Source of the DNA: Lithobates sylvaticus
Taxonomy: Eukaryota > Chordata > Amphibia > Anura > Ranidae
Assembly (NCBI GenBank): GCA_028564925.1
Contig: CM053029.1
Span: forward strand, 191,514,940 to 191,578,939
DNA length: 64,000 bases
Direction of reading: 5' to 3'
Program-made: the position numbers and the translations under genes
In this document: one piece after another, positions 56,601 to 64,000 of the stretch
Layout: each line of letters starts with the position of its first letter
Numbering within the stretch: position 1 is the first letter of the stretch
Notes under the pieces: model-generated
The model's database searches: none
The model's input: only the letters and a program-made list of their open reading frames with translations
Told to the model about the DNA's origin: nothing

Positions 56601-57974
56601 GACTCGCCCCGTGGACCAACTGATGGTTGGGTCGTGGGCCTGCAGCCAGGGGATGCCCAGGATTACCGGAAACAAAGGGGAGGAGATTACATCCAAGGTT
56701 AATAGTTCCTTGTGGTGAAGGGAAGAGGTGGTGAGCAGAGGTTGGGTCTCTTGAACAACTTGGCCCGATCTAATGCGGGAACCGTCGGCCAAAAAGACGG
56801 ATAGTCCGTGAGCCTTTTTCTGGAGAGGAGTGTCGTGCTGGCTGGCAAAAGTGGCATCGATGAAACAGCTGCAAGCTCCAGAGTCAAGGATAGCGCTGGT
56901 GAGAACCGTCTTTCCCAGGAACTGAAACAACATGGATAAAGAGATGTGGGTGGCCTGGACCGGCAAGGGTACAAGGTTGGCTGACACAGACGAAAGGCAC
57001 TTACGTGTCTTACTTGGGCATCGGTTCACAAAGTGTCCAGACCCACCGCAATACAGGCACAAGTTCAGTTGCCGGCGCCTGGCTCGTTCCTCCGGAGTCA
57101 GGGTAGGTCGCATGAGGCCAAGTTGCATCGGCTCGCCGGCGTCAAGAGAAGAATGGGTAGGACCCACTGGTTGAGCGGGCAGGTAGCGGGTGGCCGGCAA
57201 TGGGGCTCTTGCAGTCATCCAGGCCGGGCGGTGGACTTGAGCAGATCTCTCAACTCTGCGCTCCCGGAGCCGACGGTCAATCTGAATACTCAGGTTTATT
57301 AGGCCCTCCAGAGTATCAGGGGTGCCCACGCAGGCAAGTTCGTCTTTTAGGCCTTCAGAGAGGCCCGTGCGGAACTGATGCCTCAGTGCAGAGTCATTCC
57401 ATTGGGTGTCTGCGCTCCAGCGTCTAAAGTCTGTCACATAGTCCTCGGCCGTTCTGCGGCCCTGCTGGAGCGCAGACAGAGCAGACTCGGCTGTGGTGGT
57501 TAACTGGGGGTCCTCGTAGAGTTGCGCCATAGCCTCCAGAAAGGATGAGAGGGACTGGGTCAACATGCTTTCTCCCTCCAACAGTCGGTGTGCCCAGATC
57601 TGAGGTTCGCCCTGCAGTAGTGAGATCACAAACCCCACTTTGGTGGCCTCTAGGGAGAAAGTTCTGGGTTGTAGGGCGAAATACAACTGACAGGCGTTGC
57701 GGAAGACCCGGAACTTGGAGCGATCACCGGAAAACCGATCTGGAACAGGCACTCGTGGTTCTGGAGGCAGCATTACCACTGCAGGTGCAGGAGTAGCAGG
57801 TGGTGCAGGAAGCTGAGGAGGCGCAGGGGCTGCGACGTCGGGACCAGCAAGTTGCTGCACTCGTCCTTCTAGTCTAGTATATCCGTCTTGAAGAGATTGC
57901 ACCGCCTGGGTGAGGGCTGCTAGATGGGAGCAGATCTCCCTCATGGTAGAGGCTTCTCCCGCAGGCTCAGTCAT
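53445..57974 (-). CDS. gypsy gag-pol polyprotein frame, about 1509 aa
   Basis: One open frame starting MTEPAGEASTMREICSHLAA about 12 nt inside the 5' LTR boundary. Domain order: gag core, a single zinc knuckle (about 57060-57016), aspartic protease, reverse transcriptase (YLDD near 55930), RNase H, integrase with an HHCC zinc domain near 54850, and a chromodomain near 53850-53720. The frame runs on into the 3' LTR. The gene order and fused gag-pol are typical of vertebrate sushi-like chromoviruses, whose chromodomain is thought to steer integration. Confidence 0.9.
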   Translation of the reverse strand: MTEPAGEASTMREICSHLAALTQAVQSLQDGYTRLEGRVQQLAGPDVAAPAPPQLPAPPATPAPAVVMLPPEPRVPVPDRFSGDRSKFRVFRNACQLYFALQPRTFSLEATKVGFVISLLQGEPQIWAHRLLEGESMLTQSLSSFLEAMAQLYEDPQLTTTAESALSALQQGRRTAEDYVTDFRRWSADTQWNDSALRHQFRTGLSEGLKDELACVGTPDTLEGLINLSIQIDRRLRERRVERSAQVHRPAWMTARAPLPATRYLPAQPVGPTHSSLDAGEPMQLGLMRPTLTPEERARRRQLNLCLYCGGSGHFVNRCPSKTRKCLSSVSANLVPLPVQATHISLSMLFQFLGKTVLTSAILDSGACSCFIDATFASQHDTPLQKKAHGLSVFLADGSRIRSGQVVQETQPLLTTSSLHHKELLTLDVISSPLFPVILGIPWLQAHDPTISWSTGRVKFQSPYCLEHCLHEVSAPPTTLLCLDSDVNLGQVVPEPYHEFLDVFSKRGADSLPPHRTYDCPIELLPGAEIPFGRIFPLSEKEQEALKAYISENLKKGFIRHSTSPAGAGIFFVTKKDQSLRPCVDYRELNKITIKNRYPLPLIPELFQKLRAATIFSKLDLRGAYNLVRIRPGDEWKTAFRTRFGHYKYLVMPFGLCNAPATFQHLINEVFRDFLDIFVIVYLDDILIFSRTLEQHRDHVGRVLLRLRQHGLYAKAEKCTFEQQSINFLGLEISPAGIEMDPQKVAAVLDWPAPSDKKGVQRFVGFANFYRKFIKGFSAIISPITQLTRQNVRFHWGPEAQEAFEKLKGRFTSAPILSHPDPSLPYILEVDASEVAVGAVVSQRQGNNDLMHPVGFFSRKLSPAERNYDVGDRELLAIKSALEEWRYLLEGAVHPVLIYTDHKNLEYLRTAKRLKPRQARWALFFSRFNFHITYRPGSKNVKPDALSRMYDCPKDPTPPDTILPASSFLLLQPDLLSQIREASLNPLLPPGLALTPREGLLWKDSQVFVPEPVRVKVLALLHDHPLAGHFGARKTLDLVQRTFWWPGLKEFCSKYVSSCPVCSRSKTTRGRAWGLLKPLPAPDRPWRMITMDFIVELPPSEGHTAIFVVVDRLSKMAHFLPLRGTPSAAETARVFIREIIRLHGVPKNIVSDRGVQFTSRFWRALCESLKIELALSSAYHPQTNGQTERTNQTLEQYIRCFTSFVQDDWVSLLPLAEFAYNNASHSTTGQSPFFANYGFHLTFLPDFLAESSVPAVQDTVTFLSRNNLVLQDAITKAQADSKKAFDQKRRGELNLQIGDQVWLSSSNLKLACPSKKLAPKFLGPFPVKRKINEVSYELSLPDTMRVHPVFHVSLLKPSVPDPFPNRESGPPDPVLVDGNEEYEVEVVLDCRRRQGQRQFLIKWKGYGPESNSWEPEDNIHAKRLIRAFFISHPEKDDQLGTRRLPLVGGQCQGPTRDVRSNRHARMRTRTADSSGRRNGGALRRTSQARARARRARARASRARASRAHT

Positions 57975-57986
57975 GGCTGTTCGTAC

Positions 57987-58711
57987 TGTTAGGTACCTGA
58001 GTGATGAGCCTGACTTTGCTGGGAGAGGGCCTCTCTTACGGCTCTGGTTCAGGGCCCACCGAAGTGGAGACAGTGGTCCCGTGAGCACAGCGGGGTAGAA
58101 GTGCCTGGACTGGATGCGGTGGCAAGTGTAGCTGGCCGATAACACTCCTCTGGAAGCTGAGACTGGTAGGCAACGGAGCAGGTTCCGGATACAGGATGCC
58201 CCCGAGATGACGTCAGCGATCCTGGGGATGTGCAGCATGTAGAGAAGGAGGCAGAGGGGTAGTCAGGCAGGCCGGGTCTGGTACACTTGGCAGGCAGGTA
58301 AGTGGGTTCAGGCAGAAGAGTAGTCAAGCAGGCAGGAGGTCAGCGTTCAGTAGCAATCAAGCAGAGTCAACAAGCCGGGATCAGGGGTGGAGAAGGCAGC
58401 AGAGTCAAACGGAAGCCAGGTCAGGTTTTCAGGAGGGTTCAGACAGAGACAGGTTTCACAGGGATAAGACTGCAGACGAACAGCACCAGTACAGTGCAAC
58501 TGCCACTCTTTTTAAAGGGCCACTGGCGCCAAACAGCGCCAGCGCGTCACGTGTGCGCCCGCGATGCGCGCGCCCGCGCTCGCCGCGCACGCGCGCGCGC
58601 CTGAGAAGTCCGCCGGAGCGCACCCCCGTTTCGGCGCCCGGACGAATCAGCGGTGCGTGTGCGCATGCGCGCATGCCGATTCGACCGCACATCGCGAGTG
58701 GGACCCTGACA
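57987..58711 (-). repeat. 5' LTR of the gypsy element
   Basis: 725 bp. A CTTTAAAAAG TATA-like box and, about 30 nt downstream, GCTGTTCGT, which is complementary to ACGAACAGC just after the LTR (57986-57975). This is compatible with the self-primed reverse transcription known for the Tf1/sushi group. Very GC-rich U3 part. Confidence 0.85.
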
Positions 58712-58716
58712 GCACA

Positions 58717-59139
58717 TTACGTCACTTCCGGGAACTCGGGTGGGTGGAACGCAGCTGACGCGCACACTGCCTGTCCACAGCTCGTGCTTCCAATAGTAGC
58801 TTTGCTGATACTTTTCATCTAGTGTAGAGTCCTGTGGATACACCTAGCTGTATGGATTTTATGTAGCTGATTTTATTTATTATATATATTTAATAAACGG
58901 AAGACTTTTTTCATACTACACTATGGGAGCCAATCTCTTTTCTCTATGAGGAATAGACCAGTGTATCTCTAAATAAGCCAATGGGACACCCTGGAGTCTT
59001 TGGATCCTTGGTGATTGCAGCTGTGAAAACTTGGTTGGATCGGTCACAGGGAGTGGAATTATATGCGAAGGAATCGGTGAGTAGGGACCCTTGAGGGGAG
59101 CACACAAGTCACCTGGAGATTCTACAATCAAAAAAGTCA
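58717..59139 (+). other. Loop of the large foldback element, right of the gypsy insert
   Basis: Begins ACGTCACTTCCGGGAACTCG, the usual continuation of the hammerhead-containing sequence at 52834-52884 once the gypsy is removed. No partner in the left arm and no coding frame. Confidence 0.5.
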
Positions 59140-59449
59140 CTTGTTACTGTGTTTTTGGACATATACATTCTTTTTTTGAATACCATTTTTGCACATCTTA
59201 ATCTATATACATCATATATATATATTTATTTATTTCTTCTCTTTTTTCTTTTTACATATACACTATATATATATGCTTTTTATGGTGGTATTTGATATTT
59301 GGACTTTTGTTTTTTGATTTTTTTGTTTTCGGTCACATTTTTTTTTACACATTTTTGGACCAGTGCACTTCTTGGACTTTTTTAGAAAGTTTCTTTGGAC
59401 ATTATATATCGATTAATGTGATTTCTTGCACTGATCACTAATTTAGTTA

Positions 59450-60419
59450 TTAACCACTTCATATCCCGGCCATAGTCATATGACGCCCACAAGGTGAATC
59501 TCCCATCCTGGGTGGGCGTCATATGATGTCCTACCATTCCCGGCCGCCTAGGGGGCGCACGCGCGCCCGCGGCGCCGCTCGGGACCCGGTGCGCGTGCCC
59601 GGCGGCCGCGATGTCCGCCGGGCACCTGTGATTGCCCGTGAAAACAGCGGGACTGTGGAGCTGTGTGTGTAAACACACAGCTCCACATCCTGTCAGTGGA
59701 GAGGAGACCGATCATGTGTTCCCAGTACAGAGGAACACCGATCGGTCTCCTCCCCTTGTGAGTCCCCTCCCCCCACAGTTAGAATCACTACCTTAGGGAA
59801 CACATTAACCCCTGCAGCGCCCCTAGTGTTAACCCCTTCCCTACCAGTCACATTTACACAGTAATCACTGCAATTTTATAGCAATGATCGCTGTGTAAAT
59901 GTGAATGGTCCCAAAAATGTGTCAAAAGTGTCCGAAGTGTCCGCTGCAATGTCGCAGTAACGAAAAAAAATCGCAGATCGCCGCCATTACTCGTAAAAAA
60001 AAAAAAATGCAATAAATCTATCCCCTATTTTGTAGACGCTATAACTTTTGCGCAAACCGATCTATATACGCTTATTGCGATTTTTTTTTACCAAAAATAT
60101 GTAGAAGAATACGTATCGGCCTAAACTGAGTAAAAAAATTTTTTTTTTAAAAAAAAATGGGATATTTATTATAGCAAAAAGTAAAAAATATTGTGTTTTT
60201 TTTCAAAATTGTCGCTCTTCTTTTGTTTATAGCGCAAAAAATAAAAACCGCAGAGGTAATCAAATACCACCAAAAGAAAGATCTATTTGTGGGAAAAAAA
60301 GGACGTCAATTTTGTTTGGGTGCAACGGCGCAATTGTTAGTTAAAGCGACACAGTCCCGAATCGCAAAAAGTGCTCTGGTAAGGAAGGGGGTAAAATCGC
60401 TCGGTGCTGAAGTGGTTAA
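59450..60419. mobile_element. TTAA MITE derived from piggyBac, in the right arm
   Basis: TTAA at 59450-59453 and 60416-60419, ends CCACTTCATATCCCGG and CTGAAGTGG. Shares the 3' block TTTTGTAGACGCTATAAC with the piggyBac element. The left arm keeps the empty site (TTATGCTTAATAACTAAA, about 52436-52453), so its single-TTAA target is directly visible. It contains several internal hairpins (GACGCCCACAAGGTG/ GGTGGGCGTC; GTGTGTAAACACAC). Confidence 0.9.
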
Positions 60420-60876
60420 GCATAAGAGTGTGTGATGTTGATAGGAGCTTCATGGTTTACATATACCTTTGTGTACTTTTCATATTACCACTTTGGATTT
60501 GCACTATATTATCACACAATTATCAATTGGGAAGTTTGGAGGCATTTTTGTTTAGTGGGCTCCACTGTGCTTCTTTGACAATTCACACTGTTCTGAGGTG
60601 CTGTCCCTATATAGAGGGGTTTTTCTTTCCGCATCTAGCTTTGGCTGATAGGGGTTGGGGTTACACACTTAGATCTTTGTGTGAACCTTTATGCCCTGCG
60701 GTTCCTTAGCCAACCTTTATGTTGTTCATGTTATAGGTAGCGCCATTGACCCCTAGTTCCATTGTGTTTATTATATATCTGGAGCTCCTCTAGGGGAGCT
60801 CTATTTGGGGAGGCAGCCACCGATTATTATTACCCTAAGCGCAGCACTGTTCCATTTTTATAAACAAGATACATAT

Positions 60877-61318
60877 GTAAACGAGATATATATAGATATA
60901 TATCTCTTGTTATGTATATATATCTGCACAGAAACAAATGATTTTGTTTACAATTAGTATATTTTTAAAGCTATTACCTTTCGAAGCAGATTTCTGTATT
61001 TATTGAATAATATTGCTTGCTGTACATGCAGTATATTTCCTGGTTCATGGAACCAGGAGAGGTTTGCATAGCTAAGGGGTGGCAACTTCCTCTGACACTG
61101 CTGTTGCTATGGAAACCTGACCTGAAACTTATTACACTACTTGTGCTGCACTGAGCATGTGTGAGATCTGGAAGGATGAGATCCAGGAAGAAATACAGTC
61201 TGGCTTCAGATGCCCACACTTGAGATGACCACAGCCTGCTTGAAGTTTATAAAGTAACAAACTAATGCTATAAACAAACAAAAGGGACCTTAGTTTACAG
61301 ACTAACTTTACTAATACA
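60877..61318. other. No gene recognised
   Basis: AT-rich at the left (GATATATATA), then unique-looking sequence up to the next MITE. Confidence 0.5.
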
Positions 61319-62288
61319 TTAACCGCTTCCTGACCGGCGCACAACGATATACGTTGACAGAATGGCACGGACAGGCATAAGGGCGTATAAATACGTCCCC
61401 TTTAAGATGCCGTCGTGCCATCGGGCGCGCACCGCTCGCGGCGTTCGGGACCCCCTTGAGGCCGGTCGCGGGTCCCGCGGACTCGATCGCCGCGGGGACA
61501 CCCGCGATCGTCTCACAGGAAGGCTGAACGGGGAGATGCGGAAATAAACAGCATCTCCCCGTTCCGCCTAGCAACTAATGACGCCGATCTCTGCTCCCTG
61601 TGATTGGAGCAGAGATCAGCATTCACTAGCTGACAGCCACGCCCCCCCACAGTAAGAAACACACCTCTAGGCATACTTAACCCCTTCACTGCCAGTTTCA
61701 TTTACACAGGAATCAATGCATTTAAATAGCATTGATTGCTGTATAAATGACAATGGTCCCAAAAATGTGTCAAAAATGTCCGATGTGTCCGCCATAATGT
61801 CGCAGTCACAATAAAAATCGCTGATCCCCGCCATTACTAATAAAAAAAAAATATTAATAAAAATGCTATAAAACTATCCCCTATCTTGTAAACGCTATAA
61901 CTTCTGCGCAAACCAATCAATAATCGCTTTTTGCGATTTTTTTTACCAAAAATATGTAGAAGAATTTGTATCGACCTAAACTGAGGGAAAAAAAAGTTTT
62001 TTTATATATTTTTGGGGGATATTTATTATAGCAAAAAATAAAAAAGAATGCGTTTTTTTTTTTTTCAAAATTGTCTCTCTTTTTTGTTTATAGCGCAAAA
62101 AATAAAAACCACAGGGGCGATCAAATACCACCAAAAGAAAGCTCTATTTGTGGGAAAAAAGGACGCCAATTTTGTGTGGGAGCCACGTCGCACAACCGCG
62201 CAATTGTCAGTTAAAGCGACACAGTGCCGAATCGCAAAAAGGGGCCTGGTCCTTTGGCTGCAAATTGGTCCGGTCTGAAAGTGGTTAA
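61319..62288. mobile_element. TTAA MITE derived from piggyBac, 970 bp
   Basis: TTAA at 61319-61322 and 62285-62288. The left end CCGCTTCCTGACCGGCGC, then ACGATATACGTTGACAGAAT, tracks 41180-41225 of the piggyBac element. The right end (GCTATAACTTCTGCGCAAAC ... GTCTGAAAGTGG) tracks 48900-49272. An internal-deletion derivative. A 20-bp inverted pair (CGGGGACACCCGCGATCG region and GAACGGGGAGATGC/GCATCTCCCCGTTC) forms a hairpin at 61528-61563. Confidence 0.85.
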
Positions 62289-63128
62289 GCTTGTGTACTA
62301 TAGGGCTATTTTTATTTAAAAATTATAAATTTGGCTGGAAAACCGCTTTAAGTCTCCTAGTGTTGGGGCCTAGTTGTATGGTTGGTGCACATGAGAACAA
62401 TCCCAGGCAGACCAGGAATGGAGTGGGAGGTGACACAACCCCCGGCTTCTTTTGTTTACACTGTACAAGGGAATATGGCCTTTTGCATGAGCCCTAACTG
62501 TGTTGAAAATTATCCACATCTCCAGAATGGTTTTAGATACTGAGATAAATGATGACTTGTTTTAAAGCACTTTAATGCTTGTTCAGAATTAATAAATACT
62601 TTATTGTGCCTGATCTGGGCACTTCTAGACATACAGTAAGGCAAAAGTATTTCTTGTCTATAGGTAGACAATAATAACCTGTTATGATCACCTTTGTTCT
62701 CCCCTCCTCTTTCCTATCTAATAAATATAAACGCTTTTCAGAGCCCAGCATGCCAGTTAGTGAAGCATTTTGTACCACTCAAATTTTTTAGTCTAACAAA
62801 AATCGGGCTATGCAATTCACTCTTCATTTCAACATACATACTATGCCATCCAAGAAACACAGAAACAAAACACAGAAGTTAAAGCTTTGTGGAGTCCTCT
62901 GCCAACTTTATAATGAAAAATCCTTGAATGGGGTTGTGTTGGTGTGTAAATACCAATAAGCTCTGGTTTAACCTGTATGACAAAAATGAGGTCACAAGTC
63001 TGTATTTGTACTGTGTAAATGTTATTTGGTATGCGGATCTCACCTTCTACCCTAGCTCTTTATGTAAATACATTGGTCAGAGCTGTCCCTCATTTCTAAT
63101 GGAAGTCTTGAAGGTTTCCATAAAGCAT
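62289..63128. other. No gene recognised
   Basis: Unique-looking sequence. A worn AACCGCTTTAA word at 62341 may be the end of another TTAA element. No coding support. Confidence 0.5.
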
Positions 63129-63205
63129 GGGTGCGCAACCTGTGGTCCTCTAGCTGTTGCGAAACTACAAGTCCCATGAGGCAATGCAAGGCTGACAGTT
63201 ACAAG
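63129..63205. mobile_element. Left half of the palindromic MITE family of 1765-1916
   Basis: GGGTGCGCAACCTGTGGTCC to GGCTGACAGTTACAAG matches the reverse of the right half of 1765-1916. It is interrupted by the LTR-like block that follows; its other half would lie beyond the window. Confidence 0.7.
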
Positions 63206-64000
63206 TGTAGCACTAACCCCCGAAGGAGCTGCTGGTTTGATTTGGGCTTACCGTTACCTCACCTGCTTGTAGCTTCGTCTTGGGGATCCCGTGGAAAGTG
63301 GCCCAAAGAATGTTGAAACTGACACTGAATCCTCTTTTGGGTTATTTTATTTTAGAACAAAGACAAAGTCTCTCAATAAAGGGTAGAGGGGTAGGAGTGA
63401 GTTCAGGCTCGTGGTACTGCGGGTTCAAGTTATCTTTTAAGATCTAGAAGATAATAGTTCCTCTCGCTAGATCCAGCCACCACCGGATAAGTCCCTCTCA
63501 CTGGACCTAGCAGCCGATGGGGTATTTAACACAGTCTCTGCCACAGACGTGTGAAGTTAAACTTTAGCGTCACTGAGAGATTGAAGAATAATTCCATACA
63601 ATACCAGTCTCTTTCAGCCAAACCGGCGGTACTGTAGGTAATGTGATCCGGGTTGCGTCCTTCAACTCAGTCTCCAAGCTCTTCCAGAGAAATCAGCCTT
63701 GCGCACGGTCTTCTCCTGAAAGAGTCCTCCCCTGGATCCTCCAGTTGCTGGGCCTCTCCCTTCAGATGAGACGGCACCGGACCATCCCTGGATCGATAGG
63801 CTCCAAGATCCGCTTGGGCCTATCCTCTAAGTTGCGTTGCCTCGGGCCAGCCAGCCCCGAGACACAGGATGCATAGTCTCGCACCCCAGGCCAGGAGGGC
63901 CATGGGACTGGTTCAGGAGGACCACCAAAAACAAAATGACAGAAAATAATCCCCCGCCAACATGGTGTCGGTACCTTAAATACCACCCCCCAGAATGCAC
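63206..64000 (-). mobile_element. LTR-like block at the right edge, incomplete
   Basis: Begins TGTAGCACTAACCCCC, the same 7-bp start as 8776. On the minus strand a GGTATTTAAGGTACC TATA-like word (near 63975) and an AATAAAATAACCC word (near 63340) have the spacing seen in the block at 8776-9824. Probably an LTR fossil inserted in the MITE; its other end is outside the window. Confidence 0.4.

Larger units (their letters stand above)
52885..58711 (-). mobile_element. Ty3/gypsy chromovirus-type LTR element, looks whole
   Basis: Fossil, 5.8 kb, minus orientation. LTRs 57987-58711 (5') and 52885-53624 (3') start and end TG...CA. The 5-bp duplication GCACA lies at 52880-52884 and 58712-58716. Between them is one long gag-pol frame with a C-terminal chromodomain. 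The LTRs differ at about five positions plus one copy of a 15-bp tandem word, below one percent, so the insertion is young. It sits in the loop of the foldback element. The family resembles the Tf1/sushi group of vertebrate chromoviruses. Confidence 0.93.
51254..60863 (+). mobile_element. Large foldback retro-insertion with 13-bp target duplication
   Basis: Flanked by identical ACAAGATACATAT (51241-51253 and 60864-60876). The left arm (51254-52828) and right arm (about 59140-60779) are reverse complements apart from MITEs gained later and microsatellite length. A unique tail (60780-60863) ends CTAAGCGCAGCACTGTTCC. The loop held a hammerhead-like motif and about 0.4 kb of unique sequence before a gypsy element entered it. 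At the left junction the target and arm share ATAT, a microhomology. Same plan as 3960-4791. Without the later insertions the element would be about 2.4 kb. Penelope-like origin is inferred. Confidence 0.65.

Overview
The window looks like intergenic or intronic DNA from a large anuran genome, probably a true frog of the ranid type. This is an inference from the repeat mix: Harbinger, piggyBac, Tc1, hAT and Kolobok-like DNA transposons sit beside L1 and CR1-like LINEs, a DIRS element, a chromodomain Ty3/gypsy element and many TTAA or TWA inverted-repeat MITEs. I recognise no intact ordinary host gene, no tRNA or rRNA gene and no CRISPR array. Almost everything readable is mobile DNA, heavily nested.

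Layout. 1-887 (minus) is the start of a CR1-like LINE ORF1 with an esterase domain. 1.7-9.8 kb holds MITEs, two minisatellites, a 2-kb inverted-end element, an LTR-like block, and a TTAA element split by an 832-bp insert that is mostly a near-perfect 0.3-kb-arm palindrome with a 15-bp target duplication. 10.0-16.5 kb is a decayed Harbinger (copy B) that lost its transposase but keeps a divergent Myb/SANT-MADF gene pair; an L1 interrupts it at 13.3 kb and another L1 truncates it at 16.5 kb. 19.4-23.4 kb is a dispersed repeat, then a decayed Kolobok-like transposase split by a 1.66-kb hAT-type insertion with an 8-bp duplication. 23.5-29.2 kb is a whole-looking DIRS element (minus). 29.6-30.6 kb holds minus-strand remnants resembling the cysteine-rich ballast domain of P2X7.

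31,498-39,089 is the most remarkable unit: a 7.6-kb Harbinger (copy A) with TAA duplications and three open, spliceable genes. They are a HARBI1-like DDE transposase (404 aa), a minus-strand Myb/SANT protein (218 aa) and a plus-strand MADF protein (303 aa). The last two fire from a shared divergent promoter that is conserved in copy B. 39.1-40.3 kb is an L1 remnant (minus) joined to a segment carrying a hammerhead ribozyme core. 41,176-49,276 is a decayed 8.1-kb piggyBac whose ends match two or more nearby MITEs; a Tc1 transposon and a MITE have landed in it.

51,254-60,863 is a second, much larger palindromic insertion flanked by a 13-bp duplication. Its arms have collected different MITEs, and its loop holds a young, whole-looking chromovirus-type gypsy element with 5-bp duplications. 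The remainder (60.9-64 kb) holds another piggyBac MITE and an LTR-like block inserted into a MITE at the right edge.

The best candidates for something undescribed are the three-gene Harbinger with its conserved divergent promoter, the two palindromic retro-insertions of the same design, and the pairing of a Kolobok-like transposase with a P2X7-ballast-like gene.
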